Below, piece after piece: positions 51,780 to 60,742 of a stretch of DNA of 64,000 nt. This DNA is from Geobacter sp. DSM 9736. GTDB taxonomy: Bacteria; Desulfobacterota; Desulfuromonadia; Geobacterales; Geobacteraceae. The position numbers and the translations under genes are program-made. Position 1 is the first letter of the stretch, and every line of letters begins with the position of its first letter. Where the stretch lies: the NCBI RefSeq assembly GCF_900187405.1, contig NZ_LT896716.1, positions 2,174,001-2,238,000 on the forward strand. Reading direction: 5' to 3'. The notes beneath the pieces were generated by a model. The model was not told the DNA's origin, did no database searches, and was given only the letters and a program-made list of their open reading frames with translations.

Positions 51780-53198
51780 TTATCTCTTCTCCAGGGAGCG
51801 ATCTTTAACCTTGAGGTATGCAAGGTAAAGCTTTTCGATCACTTTTCTCGCCGGTGCCGTGAGCTTCCAGGTAAGCGAACCTTGCAGCTGCGCGATTAAC
51901 TCATCCCGTTTCCTGACCTGATCATAAATTGAACCTTCAGCCTGAAGATCACCAATCCCCATATTAACCGACTGCACAAAATTCGCGAATGCCCGCAGGT
52001 GGAGTGTCGGTTGCTCTACTTGGCCCAAAAGATCAGGCATGGCAGCTTGCAGGTCCTTGTACCACTCCTCATAATCGAAACCAGGTTTTTTTGCTAGCGA
52101 ACGCAGTTCCGCATACAGCTCTCCCTGCTGCAATGCAAGCTTGGTGGCTTCCAGATACTGAAGTCCGTACTTCTCATCCGGCTCTAAATGGCACCCCTCG
52201 CCCCACTCGTTCCAGGCATTGATAAAGACAAGTCGCTCATCCCCCTCATATCGCTCTATCGTGTGTCGCAGCGCCTGGGAAAGCCAATAAGCATATTTAA
52301 CGGGTGAACTGTTGACGAAGACCGTAGACCTCGTTTTTCGTCTGGCAGTGTTGTCCCAGCATGGAAATACGCCGCGAAACAGCTTGTAGGGAGGAAGAGG
52401 CTTCGCCATCATGTTGTTCATGCAAGTCTCGTAATCGTAGACTGACAGATCATCCGGCAGAAGCACGTCCGGTCCGTCGGCTTCCCGTAGATTCCGGATA
52501 GGCTGGCCGCGGGATATCCAGTAAGGAGCAAATTCAACCGCTGCATCAAATCCGATTTCGGCGGGCTCGGGTTCGGGACGATCAATAAAATTCTCCACCC
52601 GGACAAGGTAAAGGTCCCCAATTCCTGCCCTGTAAGCAGCATCACGCCAGATTTCTGTTGCCGCCTTCGGATCCGGGAGCAGGCCGGTCCGGTAAATCAA
52701 GAGCAGAGGCTTTCCCTTGACCCGAATGTACCTAGGATCTCGAAATGCCGGGAAGAGTGCTTCTATAAATCTGAGGCAGTCCTGTTCGCTGTACTTTTGC
52801 GCAATCAGAACGTCGTGCTCGAACCCATCCCACCTCCGGGTCCAGTTCTCGTTGGCCCAGCAAAGACAAAATGGAAAATCCGGGTGCCCCGATCGCAACA
52901 CCTCATCAAAAGGCCTCTCCAGGAGCCTTTTGCCGTTAAACCAATAGTGATAGTAGCAGAACCCGTAGACCCCGTACTGGCGCGCAAGTTCAGCCTGAGC
53001 TTCTCGTGCGGCAGGATCGGTGAGATCGTAGTAGTTAGCCTCCAATGGAGAATGAGGCTGGTAATGTCCCGAAAAACGAGGACGAGCAGCCCGAACATTT
53101 GTCCATTCGGTAAACCCTTCCCCCCACCACTTGTCATTCTCCGGAATGCGGTGGTATTGGGGGAGGTAAAATGCAATGCTGCGAATATTCGAGGTCAT
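51780..53198 (-). CDS. WbsX-family (GH99-like) protein with C-terminal SLTWKLTAPAR tag
   Basis: The 472-residue protein begins with FYLPQYHRIPENDKWWGEGF and TEWTNV, the hallmark of WbsX proteins, and has FCYYHYWFNGKRLLERP, WANENWTRRWDG and INAWNEWGEGCHLEPD. The fold is related to GH99 endomannosidases. The family is common in O-antigen and polysaccharide loci, with unclear reaction. After the catalytic domain (to about 370) there is a coiled-coil and a tail QGSLTWKLTAPARK that recurs in two other genes of the locus. Confidence 0.87.
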   Translation of the reverse strand: MTSNIRSIAFYLPQYHRIPENDKWWGEGFTEWTNVRAARPRFSGHYQPHSPLEANYYDLTDPAAREAQAELARQYGVYGFCYYHYWFNGKRLLERPFDEVLRSGHPDFPFCLCWANENWTRRWDGFEHDVLIAQKYSEQDCLRFIEALFPAFRDPRYIRVKGKPLLLIYRTGLLPDPKAATEIWRDAAYRAGIGDLYLVRVENFIDRPEPEPAEIGFDAAVEFAPYWISRGQPIRNLREADGPDVLLPDDLSVYDYETCMNNMMAKPLPPYKLFRGVFPCWDNTARRKTRSTVFVNSSPVKYAYWLSQALRHTIERYEGDERLVFINAWNEWGEGCHLEPDEKYGLQYLEATKLALQQGELYAELRSLAKKPGFDYEEWYKDLQAAMPDLLGQVEQPTLHLRAFANFVQSVNMGIGDLQAEGSIYDQVRKRDELIAQLQGSLTWKLTAPARKVIEKLYLAYLKVKDRSLEKR

Positions 53199-53209
53199 AT
53201 ATTAACGGT

Positions 53210-54742
53210 CTATGCACAGCACGAGCGCTTCTCTAGCACAGACATCATCTCCTGTAATGCATCAACAACTTTTTCGGGGGAAGCAAACGATTTACAGGTT
53301 TTCGTCTTGAAAAGTGGACACACATCAAACCCAAAACACCCCTCGCATCCAAGGTTGTTATTTAGATATTGATATTGATGTGATACTGGTGCATGGGAGT
53401 TGGAAGGCTTTGTACTGGAGAAAAGACATAGTGCCGGCACTCCAGCCACATAGGCTGCATAATGTACAGGAAAGGAATCCATACCGACCATGACATGTTG
53501 TTCAGATAGAACATACTTGTAACGGGCCAGGCTGGTGTATGGCTCCGTACGAACCTGTTCCCCATAGGTACTTCGCCCTGTCAGCACCGTTACTTGATAA
53601 CCTTTATGCATTAAACGCTGAATCAACTCCTTTTGGTACTCATCAGGATACACCTTTAACGGCCATCCTCCCTCGAAATGGAGCAAAACGCGTTTAGGGG
53701 CATCTGGGCTCTTTGGCTCAAAATGGTTTGTTACCGGGCGGTTTGCGAGTAGCTCGCTATTATTGATTGGACTAGCTCCCAAAGCAAAAGCGAACTGGTC
53801 TATGAGATGAAAGTCGCAAATGCGATACTCTCTGGAAGGCCTTAAATAATGGAAGAAATGGCTTACAATGTCCTCTTCGGGTAATAAAGGCAGAACATCG
53901 AAGAAGTACTCGTCATCGGGCTTGTTTACGCCGTCCCTAAGCATTGGTGTAGCTGTAAATGAGATTACCTTCCGGTCAGGCGCCAACTCTTCGAAGATAT
54001 CGCTGTAACAGCTATTTACTACAACGCCCTGCACCGGGCTTTCTGTGTAACCCATTGCTTTGGACAAAAACAGAACATCTCCTGCATGATGCGGCATAAA
54101 AACAGCATAAGGCACCTTATCAATTGCGTCATTCCCTTGTTTCCGTACTGTCAGAATAGCACGTTCTGTAATCCATCTGTAAATTTGATGTAGATGCTCT
54201 GTAATATTAAAGCCATTATTGCTGCACAGGTTGTTGAACGATAAAGAGGCAATAGTACCTACACTCACTTTAGAACCGCATGCCTTGAGAAATTCAGCAT
54301 CAAGATGTGCATCCACGCAGGAAAGTAGAGACAACAAACGCGCGGAAGCCAGCGGCGATGCCTCAGGAATACAATAAGCAAGTGGAGTTTTATCTTTATC
54401 AGCAGCAATTATGATATTGTTCTTATAATCAAGGCCCAACACGAATTTCTTTACATTCATAATTGTATCGGTGTCAAACATGAAAATGGGGTTGAATAAC
54501 AAAAGTGGAGCCGGCTCTTCAGCTATCGAAGAGGTCCGCGTATACAACTCTAAAAGGTAGCGGGAAGGAGTAGCAAAGGCTGAATGTGGTATATGTAAAA
54601 ATGAAAGGTCTTTAGAAGATATGGTAAAACTTGTAACGTCAGCTAGTGATGTGACGTATTTACGCCGAAACAGGCTGAACAACCTGTTAAAGATGTTTGT
54701 CGACCTCGGTCCTGCATCGTTATTAAGGATGGAAACCTTCAC
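53210..54742 (-). CDS. GT9-like glycosyltransferase with unassigned N-terminal domain
   Basis: The 510-residue protein has a C-terminal part like ADP-heptose:LPS heptosyltransferases: VLLHFEGGWPLKVYP, VTVLTGRSTYGEQV, MVGMDSFPVHYAAYVAGVPA and a late cysteine cluster (GCEGCFGFDVCPLFKTKTC). The first 200 residues match no family I know. The gene is clearly A+T richer than its neighbours. It overlaps the preceding GT4 gene by four bases. The cysteine cluster may bind metal. Confidence 0.75.
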   Translation of the reverse strand: MKVSILNNDAGPRSTNIFNRLFSLFRRKYVTSLADVTSFTISSKDLSFLHIPHSAFATPSRYLLELYTRTSSIAEEPAPLLLFNPIFMFDTDTIMNVKKFVLGLDYKNNIIIAADKDKTPLAYCIPEASPLASARLLSLLSCVDAHLDAEFLKACGSKVSVGTIASLSFNNLCSNNGFNITEHLHQIYRWITERAILTVRKQGNDAIDKVPYAVFMPHHAGDVLFLSKAMGYTESPVQGVVVNSCYSDIFEELAPDRKVISFTATPMLRDGVNKPDDEYFFDVLPLLPEEDIVSHFFHYLRPSREYRICDFHLIDQFAFALGASPINNSELLANRPVTNHFEPKSPDAPKRVLLHFEGGWPLKVYPDEYQKELIQRLMHKGYQVTVLTGRSTYGEQVRTEPYTSLARYKYVLSEQHVMVGMDSFPVHYAAYVAGVPALCLFSSTKPSNSHAPVSHQYQYLNNNLGCEGCFGFDVCPLFKTKTCKSFASPEKVVDALQEMMSVLEKRSCCA

Positions 54743-55878
54743 CTATTTCTCCTGAGTACAGAACTAAGCTCAGCATACACCTGCTGTGAGGAAAAATTTT
54801 GACTGGCGTAAGAATAGGCTGCAGCTTCGTATGCCCGTCTCTTCTCAGGGTTACTGACTAAATCCACTACCGCCTCAGCAAATTTATTCCAGTCGTCCTC
54901 AATGCGACAGGGAGGCGCTTCCAGACCTTCAACGCTGTTTGATGTTGCCACCACGGCTTTGCCTTTGCATAGTGCTTCTACCGTCTTTATCTTTAGTCCC
55001 GTTCCATAAAAAGTAGGGTTTATGACAACGGCAGCCCGTGCATATTCCTCATCAAGGCTCTCTACCCATCCGTAAAGTTTTACTCGGTCATCGGCACAAC
55101 TGAAGTTGTTGCCGATCTTTCCTATAACTCTGAGTTGTGCAGAGGGGCATAGGGCACGTATACGTGACCAGGCAAAACTGAAAAAGTGATGGAACCCATC
55201 GATGTTCGCATTGTTGTCCGATCCGACAAGGAGTATAGACCCGGACTCTACTTCTGAGCTTCTTCTTGTCTCCACGTCATAATCAATGCCCGCAGTTATA
55301 ACTGTTCTTTCGGGGACCAGACGCGCAAACTCAGCGGCTTCATCCCGTTGAATGGCAATAACGATATCTGCAAGAAGCAGCAGTTCTCGCTCCAACTCCG
55401 GTTGGCAGTAATACGGATCTCCCGGGGCTCTCCGTGAATACATGTCGTGAGTGTCTATCAATTTCAAAAAATCGCCTGGAACCGCTGCAAGGCACGGAGC
55501 TGCAAAAATATATTCACTTATCACAGCCGCAGGCTTAACGTTATTGACAACTTTTGCGGTTGATTGCATCAGGGATGGTGGTGATAGACGATTTACTATC
55601 TGGTGTTTCCATACATTGGATTTTCCGCAAAATCTATCACTTAAAATATCAACAAAAGAACTAGAGGGAAGAGAGTGAACAGCGTCTACAACCTCATGAA
55701 GCTTCTGTCGAGCGGCGTATGGAATGTCGACAAGATTAAGAAGGAGTTCGACACGATATCCTTCGCCTCTCAACCACCTGATGAGATTGAACAACCGTCG
55801 CTCATTACCGGCTGTGGGGTTTGCGGGATTAATGTGCGAGATTATCAGAACTGTTTCTCGCGAAACATCAGCATCCAT
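54739..55878 (-). CDS. GT4-type glycosyltransferase
   Basis: The 379-residue enzyme opens VLIISHINPANPTAGNERRL and has a donor half with ILLVGSDNNANIDGFHHFF, LRVIGKIGNNF and VVINPTFYGTGLKIKTVEAL, a variant of GT4 in which the acidic block is less obvious (GTGLKIKTVEA). This form is known from sugar transferases with the DUF1972/Glyco_trans_1_4 domain. Its start overlaps the end of the WbsX gene upstream by 11 bases. Confidence 0.83.
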   Translation of the reverse strand: MDADVSRETVLIISHINPANPTAGNERRLFNLIRWLRGEGYRVELLLNLVDIPYAARQKLHEVVDAVHSLPSSSFVDILSDRFCGKSNVWKHQIVNRLSPPSLMQSTAKVVNNVKPAAVISEYIFAAPCLAAVPGDFLKLIDTHDMYSRRAPGDPYYCQPELERELLLLADIVIAIQRDEAAEFARLVPERTVITAGIDYDVETRRSSEVESGSILLVGSDNNANIDGFHHFFSFAWSRIRALCPSAQLRVIGKIGNNFSCADDRVKLYGWVESLDEEYARAAVVINPTFYGTGLKIKTVEALCKGKAVVATSNSVEGLEAPPCRIEDDWNKFAEAVVDLVSNPEKRRAYEAAAYSYASQNFSSQQVYAELSSVLRRNR

Positions 55879-57004
55879 TTAAACAAACAACCTCTCTGCA
55901 CACCTCAAGATACCTTCTGCCGAAACGGAGATCTGGTTCCAGGTAATTTCCCTCAGCCCATTCGTTCCAGGACTTTAGAAAGATCACCTTTTTGTCATAA
56001 TCCCTACCCTCAAGTTGCCGAACGGCATCGCCCAGATGCCGCTTGAAAAGCTCCGGTGAGGAACCCTCCAGCACATATCCCTTTACGCCACACCTCGGCG
56101 TGTTATCCCAGTTTGGCACAACACAGGGAAATGAATCCAGGGCTTGCGGCAACTCCGGAAGAGCCTTACGGATGTATTGTTCATAAGGCATAGCATCTAC
56201 CCGGGGGAAAAAATGCCGGGTGAGCTCTTTCACCGTTTTACCGGTAAAACGATGAAAAAGTTTGTCAGCAAAAGTCGGAGGGGAATTGAAATAGTAGTGG
56301 GTCGTTATCCCCGGGTTGTGGGGCACAAGAGCATCGAACCCCGCTTCCTTTGCCGGCCATTGCATCGAGTTGACGTTGGCGACGAAATAGATACCTTTCA
56401 AGCCGGCTTTGATTGCCAGCTTCTGCCAATGATCAATGAATCGCTTCGATTCGGGTAGTCGGTACGGCTTATAGATCAACAACAGCGGCCTTCCATCAAC
56501 GGTGATGTACCTGGGGTCCGTGAATGCCGGAAGCAGAGCGTTGAAGTGGTCTTCCTCGTCGCGTGGCCCTGGATATGTCTGCTCCATCAGCACCCGGTCA
56601 GGGCAGCCGTGCCAGATTCCGGTCCAGCTGTCATTGGCCCATCCGAGACAGAAGGGAAAGTGCGGCTCGCCAGACTTCAGGACCTCGTCCAGAGGACGCT
56701 CCAAAAGCCGCTTTCCGTTAAACCAGTAATGCCAGTAGCAGAACCCCTCGATTCCGTAACCCCGGGCCATTTCTGCCTGTGCGATTCTTGCCTCCGGCAG
56801 GCGGAGGTCGTAAAAGCCGAGATCCGCGGGAACGTTCGGTTGGCAATGGCCCCTAAAGAGAGGTCTTGCATTAGCTACGTTGGTCCACTCTGTAAATCCC
56901 TTGCCCCACCATTCATCGTTTTCAGGAATTGGGTGGAACTGGGGGAGATAGAAAGCTATCAGTCGCGCATTCGCAGTTGCAGCATCAGCAGATCTGTCTA
57001 TCAT
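55868..57004 (-). CDS. WbsX-family (GH99-like) protein, second copy
   Basis: The 378-residue protein shares FYLPQFHPIPENDEWWGKGF, TEWTNVANARPLFRGH, FCYWHYWFNGKRLLERP and LKSWNEWAEGNYLEPD with the gene at 51780, but ends right after the catalytic domain and has no coiled-coil tail. The substitution NDSWT for NENWT and other changes show that the two are distant paralogues or separate acquisitions. It probably acts on the same polymer or on a lipid-linked intermediate. Confidence 0.86.
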   Translation of the reverse strand: MIDRSADAATANARLIAFYLPQFHPIPENDEWWGKGFTEWTNVANARPLFRGHCQPNVPADLGFYDLRLPEARIAQAEMARGYGIEGFCYWHYWFNGKRLLERPLDEVLKSGEPHFPFCLGWANDSWTGIWHGCPDRVLMEQTYPGPRDEEDHFNALLPAFTDPRYITVDGRPLLLIYKPYRLPESKRFIDHWQKLAIKAGLKGIYFVANVNSMQWPAKEAGFDALVPHNPGITTHYYFNSPPTFADKLFHRFTGKTVKELTRHFFPRVDAMPYEQYIRKALPELPQALDSFPCVVPNWDNTPRCGVKGYVLEGSSPELFKRHLGDAVRQLEGRDYDKKVIFLKSWNEWAEGNYLEPDLRFGRRYLEVCREVVCLNGC

Positions 57005-57014
57005 ATCTCAGGGA

Positions 57015-57926
57015 TTACCTTATCAGTTTCAGGAGCACGTCACAGCATAGCCGCAGCGGCTGAGTGATTTTCCAGCTGAGAGAGCCATGGATTGCAGTAA
57101 TTTGCTTCCGGAGCTCCTCTCTTTCTTGTTCTCTGGATTTTATCGAGTGATACAGTTCATTCTGGAGATGAATTGTCTCTCTCCTTTTTACTAACAGCTC
57201 TGACAGAAATTCTACAAGACAAGCCCTGGCCTCAGATTCACCGCCGTTCCTATGCATAACGAAGATGCTGTCCGCGTAAGACTCTGCTGCCATAGCGGTA
57301 GTCTTCGCAGATGCATGGACACGACTCACGGAAAGGTTGTTCCGTATCGTGGTGAAAGAGTATTTTTTGGCAATTCGAAGCCAGAGATCAAAATCCATGG
57401 CAAGATGCAGTGCCTCGTCCAAAGGTCCGCAATCACGCCAGGCAGCTTGTGCGAAAAAGCAGGAGGGTTGCATTATATGCTTATGAATGGCTTGAAAAAG
57501 CGACTTGAGCGTAAGAGGGTAGGGCTCGAAAAGCATTGAGGTGCCGGTTTCTTCAAAATACATTTCCCCCGCGCCGACTATCGCCCCAGCATCGGGTTGT
57601 GCCGCAAAGGACTCTGCCACAGCATTGAGTGCTCCAGGAAGATACCAGTCATCTGAATTTAGCCAGCCGAAGATCTCCCCAGTGGCCCTTTCGAAGCCTT
57701 TGTTTAAGGCATGGCTCTGCCCTCTGTCCGGCTCGCTTACCCAATATGCAAGGTGCTTCTCGTATCTTCTGATGATATCTACACTGCCGTCGGTACTCCC
57801 GCCATCGATGATGATGTATTCAAGATTGGGATAACCCTGATCCAGAACGGAGAGGATTGTCTTCTCCAGGAATTTTCCCTGGTTGTACGAAGGCGTTACT
57901 ATGGTAATTTTAGGTAAGCCTGTCAC
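57015..57926 (-). CDS. GT2-family glycosyltransferase with SLSWKITQPLR tail
   Basis: From GTG 57926 (with AGAGGATC upstream) the 303-residue enzyme reads KITIVTPSYNQGKFLEKTI, IDGGSTDGS, GWLNSDDWYLPGAL and MDFDLWLRIAKK. After the GT2 domain comes a charged coiled coil (IKSREQEREELRKQITAI) and the tail HGSLSWKITQPLR. The longer frame to 58046 reads into the permease gene and is rejected. Confidence 0.86.
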   Translation of the reverse strand: MTGLPKITIVTPSYNQGKFLEKTILSVLDQGYPNLEYIIIDGGSTDGSVDIIRRYEKHLAYWVSEPDRGQSHALNKGFERATGEIFGWLNSDDWYLPGALNAVAESFAAQPDAGAIVGAGEMYFEETGTSMLFEPYPLTLKSLFQAIHKHIMQPSCFFAQAAWRDCGPLDEALHLAMDFDLWLRIAKKYSFTTIRNNLSVSRVHASAKTTAMAAESYADSIFVMHRNGGESEARACLVEFLSELLVKRRETIHLQNELYHSIKSREQEREELRKQITAIHGSLSWKITQPLRLCCDVLLKLIR

Positions 57927-57934
57927 ATGATCCT

Positions 57935-58738
57935 CTATAGCACATCGGCAAAGTGCGGCCGCAAGCGACGGAAGACCACCGCCCCGATCAGAAGAAAAAA
58001 CATTGCTACAGACCAGAAATACAGCGTCTGAGCCCAGTGCTCCCAAAACCAGACTTTATTGATCAGACTGTCGCGATACCCTTCTATGATGTACACAACC
58101 GGGTTGAGTTTGAAGTATGGCTGAAGACCTGGCGGCAGCAGATTGATCGACCAGAAAATCGGGGTACCCCAGAAGAGGAACTGCAGTGCCATGGAAACCA
58201 GTTGGCCAATGTCGCGAAGAAAAATGATCACAGAAGAACAGAACCAGCCAAGACCCAGAAGGAGGACTATCGATGCACCCAGGTAATAAAGCACCTGCAC
58301 GCTATGGATCGGGATCGGCAGTCCGTTCGCAAGGAACATCAGAAAGATCAGGAGTATGAAAAACAGATGGATTATCAGCGTGGAAATCAGCTTTACCAGA
58401 GGAAGTATCCCGATGCTGAATGCCATTTTCTTTACAAGGAAACTGTTTTCAAGGATGGAAACGGTAGCAGAGGAAAGCGCATCACTGAAGAAAAACCAGG
58501 GAATGATACCTGTCGCCAGCCAGAGCACATACGGAACGTTGTTTACCGGCTGGCTCTTGAACACGAAGCTGAACACAAACCAGAGAATGGCAATGTACAC
58601 CGTTGGATGCACGAAAGCCCAAAGCATGCCCAGGTAGGACCCCAAGTACTTTTGCCTGAAATCACGCTTCGCCATCTCAACGATGATCTGGCGGCGCGAG
58701 ACTAGCTCGGTTACAAAGGCTATGAACATTTTTAGCAT
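57935..58738 (-). CDS. ABC-2 type polysaccharide export permease (Wzm/KpsM-like)
   Basis: The product has six membrane helices and the pattern RDFRQKYLGSYLGMLWAFVHP, PWFFFSDALSSATVSILENS and YIIEGYRDSL of O-antigen/capsule ABC permeases. The ATPase Wzt that should lie next to it is not in the window; the only ATP-binding protein nearby is the full-length exporter at 58916. ATG 58738 is chosen, with GTG 58744 as the alternative. Confidence 0.87.
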   Translation of the reverse strand: MLKMFIAFVTELVSRRQIIVEMAKRDFRQKYLGSYLGMLWAFVHPTVYIAILWFVFSFVFKSQPVNNVPYVLWLATGIIPWFFFSDALSSATVSILENSFLVKKMAFSIGILPLVKLISTLIIHLFFILLIFLMFLANGLPIPIHSVQVLYYLGASIVLLLGLGWFCSSVIIFLRDIGQLVSMALQFLFWGTPIFWSINLLPPGLQPYFKLNPVVYIIEGYRDSLINKVWFWEHWAQTLYFWSVAMFFLLIGAVVFRRLRPHFADVL

Positions 58739-58915
58739 AAGCACTGCCTACCAATACCTGCTCATGAAGCTTGTCCTGTCAATTCCATGCGCCGGCTTCC
58801 TCCCGGCAACATGCGAGCCTTACGGTACTCCTATGGCAACAGAAATACAATAGCCGATACTGTGGCAGCAACCATCGGCAACCAACCTACCTTTATGCAT
58901 CAGCAGCGTAAGCAG

Positions 58916-60718
58916 CTAGGAATGCCCAGCCGCCAGTTGAAACCATCTTGATGATTTCGTCAGCTCTTCATAGGTCCCGTGGCTGACAATGCGACCATTC
59001 TGCAGCATGTAAATGATGTCGCAGCCTTTGACGGTGGTGAGACGATGAGCGATCATAATTACCGTTTTTTTCCCGGACACTTCACGCAGCGCGTCCATAA
59101 CTGCCGCCTCTGTTACGCCATCCAGCGCGTTAGTAGCTTCATCCATTATCAACAGAGAAGGATTACGATAGAGCGCACGGGCAATGGCAATGCGCTGACG
59201 TTGGCCGCCACTCAGTCTTACGCCACGCTCCCCAATTATCGTTTCATATCCTTCGGGAAGTCTGTTTTCAATGAAGGAATGCAGATTGGCAACACGGGCT
59301 GCGCGGATAACTGCGGCCATATCGATGATAGAATCAGGAACCCCAAATGCGATATTCCTGGCAATGGAATCATCACTAAGAAAGATCTGCTGATGGACAT
59401 AGCCTATATTGCGCCGCCAGTACGGGATCTGCTCATCCCTGATCCGGATGCCGTCAACCAGCACCTCTCCGGAAGTGGGGACAAGCAATCCGAGAATGAT
59501 ATCCACCAGGGTTGTCTTCCCCGAGCCCGTAGCGCCGACCAAACCCACAGAGGTGTTCTTCAGGATTGTCAGCGTTACGCCATCCAAGGTGGGCCCACTG
59601 GCACCTGTGTAACGGAACCCAACATTGTCTAGGCGGAGCTCGCGGTCAAAAGGTAACGGTAGGACGGCTTCATTTACAACACTAATATTTCCCTGCGATT
59701 CCTGAGGCTCCTTTACCAGATCCCCATGTAACAGTTCCAGACCGGCGGCGTTAAGGCGGATGGTGCCAATGCCAGAGAAGATCTGCTGGAGGGCCGGGAG
59801 AATCCGGTAACCTGCAAACGCGTAAACAGCCAGAAGCGGTATGATCTGGTCGGCAGATCCCCCGTTCCCAATCAAGTAGAAAACTATAAGCAAAATGCCG
59901 CCGAATGCCATCACTTCCAGCGCAAGCCGCGGAAGTAGCCCCACTGTTCCAGCCGCAATACAGTTTCTGGAATAGTGCTCGGCATGAACTGAAAATCTCT
60001 CGATGAAAAACCGCTCCCGCCCCAGCACCTTTATTTCCTTGACCCCGTTCAATGCCTCATTTGCAGCCTTGTGCTTGAGCGATACCGCGTGAACCTGCTC
60101 CTTCCCGATCCGGGACAACCTGTTGCGGGTAAATAAAAAAACCGCTCCATAACTTCCCCCGAGAGAAATAGCAATGGCAACCGCGACCAGAGGTTCAAAA
60201 AGCACCAGCAGGCTCATTATCAGCAAACTCATCAGCACACTGGAAACAACCTGAAGAGCGGCAGCAAAGCAGCTGATGACATTTCTTGCCTCGAACAGGA
60301 TGTTTTTGCCCATATCAGAGGTATGACGGTTCAGAAAAAAGGAATATTCCTTCGACAGGTAATTTGCTAGAAGCCGCCGGCCCAGAACCTGATTGACGTT
60401 GTTTTCAAATATGATGCTCAACCTGACTATAAGAGCTTTCAGCAGACTGCTGACAACAAGCAACCCAAAGAGAGCAATACCAAGCGGCAAAACTAAATCC
60501 GAGGCACTTTGAAAACCAATAAAATCTAAAGCATCATGAACCAAATGAGGCATATCTGCCGGAGACGGGTTGGATATGGCTCTCATAAAAGGCATGATCG
60601 ACGCAATGCCTAGGGTTTCAATAAATGACATAGCGAATATGACTGCAAACAGAAGAAACAAGTACTTTTTTTCTCCGTTTGGTATAAGGTCCCACATTAC
60701 CTTTACTGCCTTAATCAT
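58916..60718 (-). CDS. ABC exporter with fused membrane and ATPase domains (PglK/MsbA-like)
   Basis: The 600-residue protein has six membrane helices in residues 18-320 and a nucleotide-binding domain with Walker A GATGSGKT (395-402), the signature LSGGQRQRIAIARAL, Walker B LLIMDEATNALD and the switch His in IAHRLTT. PglK-like exporters flip lipid-linked oligosaccharides and MsbA moves lipid A; the context favours the former. AGGATC precedes the ATG at 60718. A 171-base gap separates it from the permease gene. Confidence 0.9.
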   Translation of the reverse strand: MIKAVKVMWDLIPNGEKKYLFLLFAVIFAMSFIETLGIASIMPFMRAISNPSPADMPHLVHDALDFIGFQSASDLVLPLGIALFGLLVVSSLLKALIVRLSIIFENNVNQVLGRRLLANYLSKEYSFFLNRHTSDMGKNILFEARNVISCFAAALQVVSSVLMSLLIMSLLVLFEPLVAVAIAISLGGSYGAVFLFTRNRLSRIGKEQVHAVSLKHKAANEALNGVKEIKVLGRERFFIERFSVHAEHYSRNCIAAGTVGLLPRLALEVMAFGGILLIVFYLIGNGGSADQIIPLLAVYAFAGYRILPALQQIFSGIGTIRLNAAGLELLHGDLVKEPQESQGNISVVNEAVLPLPFDRELRLDNVGFRYTGASGPTLDGVTLTILKNTSVGLVGATGSGKTTLVDIILGLLVPTSGEVLVDGIRIRDEQIPYWRRNIGYVHQQIFLSDDSIARNIAFGVPDSIIDMAAVIRAARVANLHSFIENRLPEGYETIIGERGVRLSGGQRQRIAIARALYRNPSLLIMDEATNALDGVTEAAVMDALREVSGKKTVIMIAHRLTTVKGCDIIYMLQNGRIVSHGTYEELTKSSRWFQLAAGHS

Positions 60719-60742
60719 ACAATTGATCCTGACGGCACTGGG

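Noticed and set aside
58745-58800. TTGACA before the Wzm-like permease
   Set aside because: The only -10-like box (TATTGG) is 20 bases away, too far for a good promoter.
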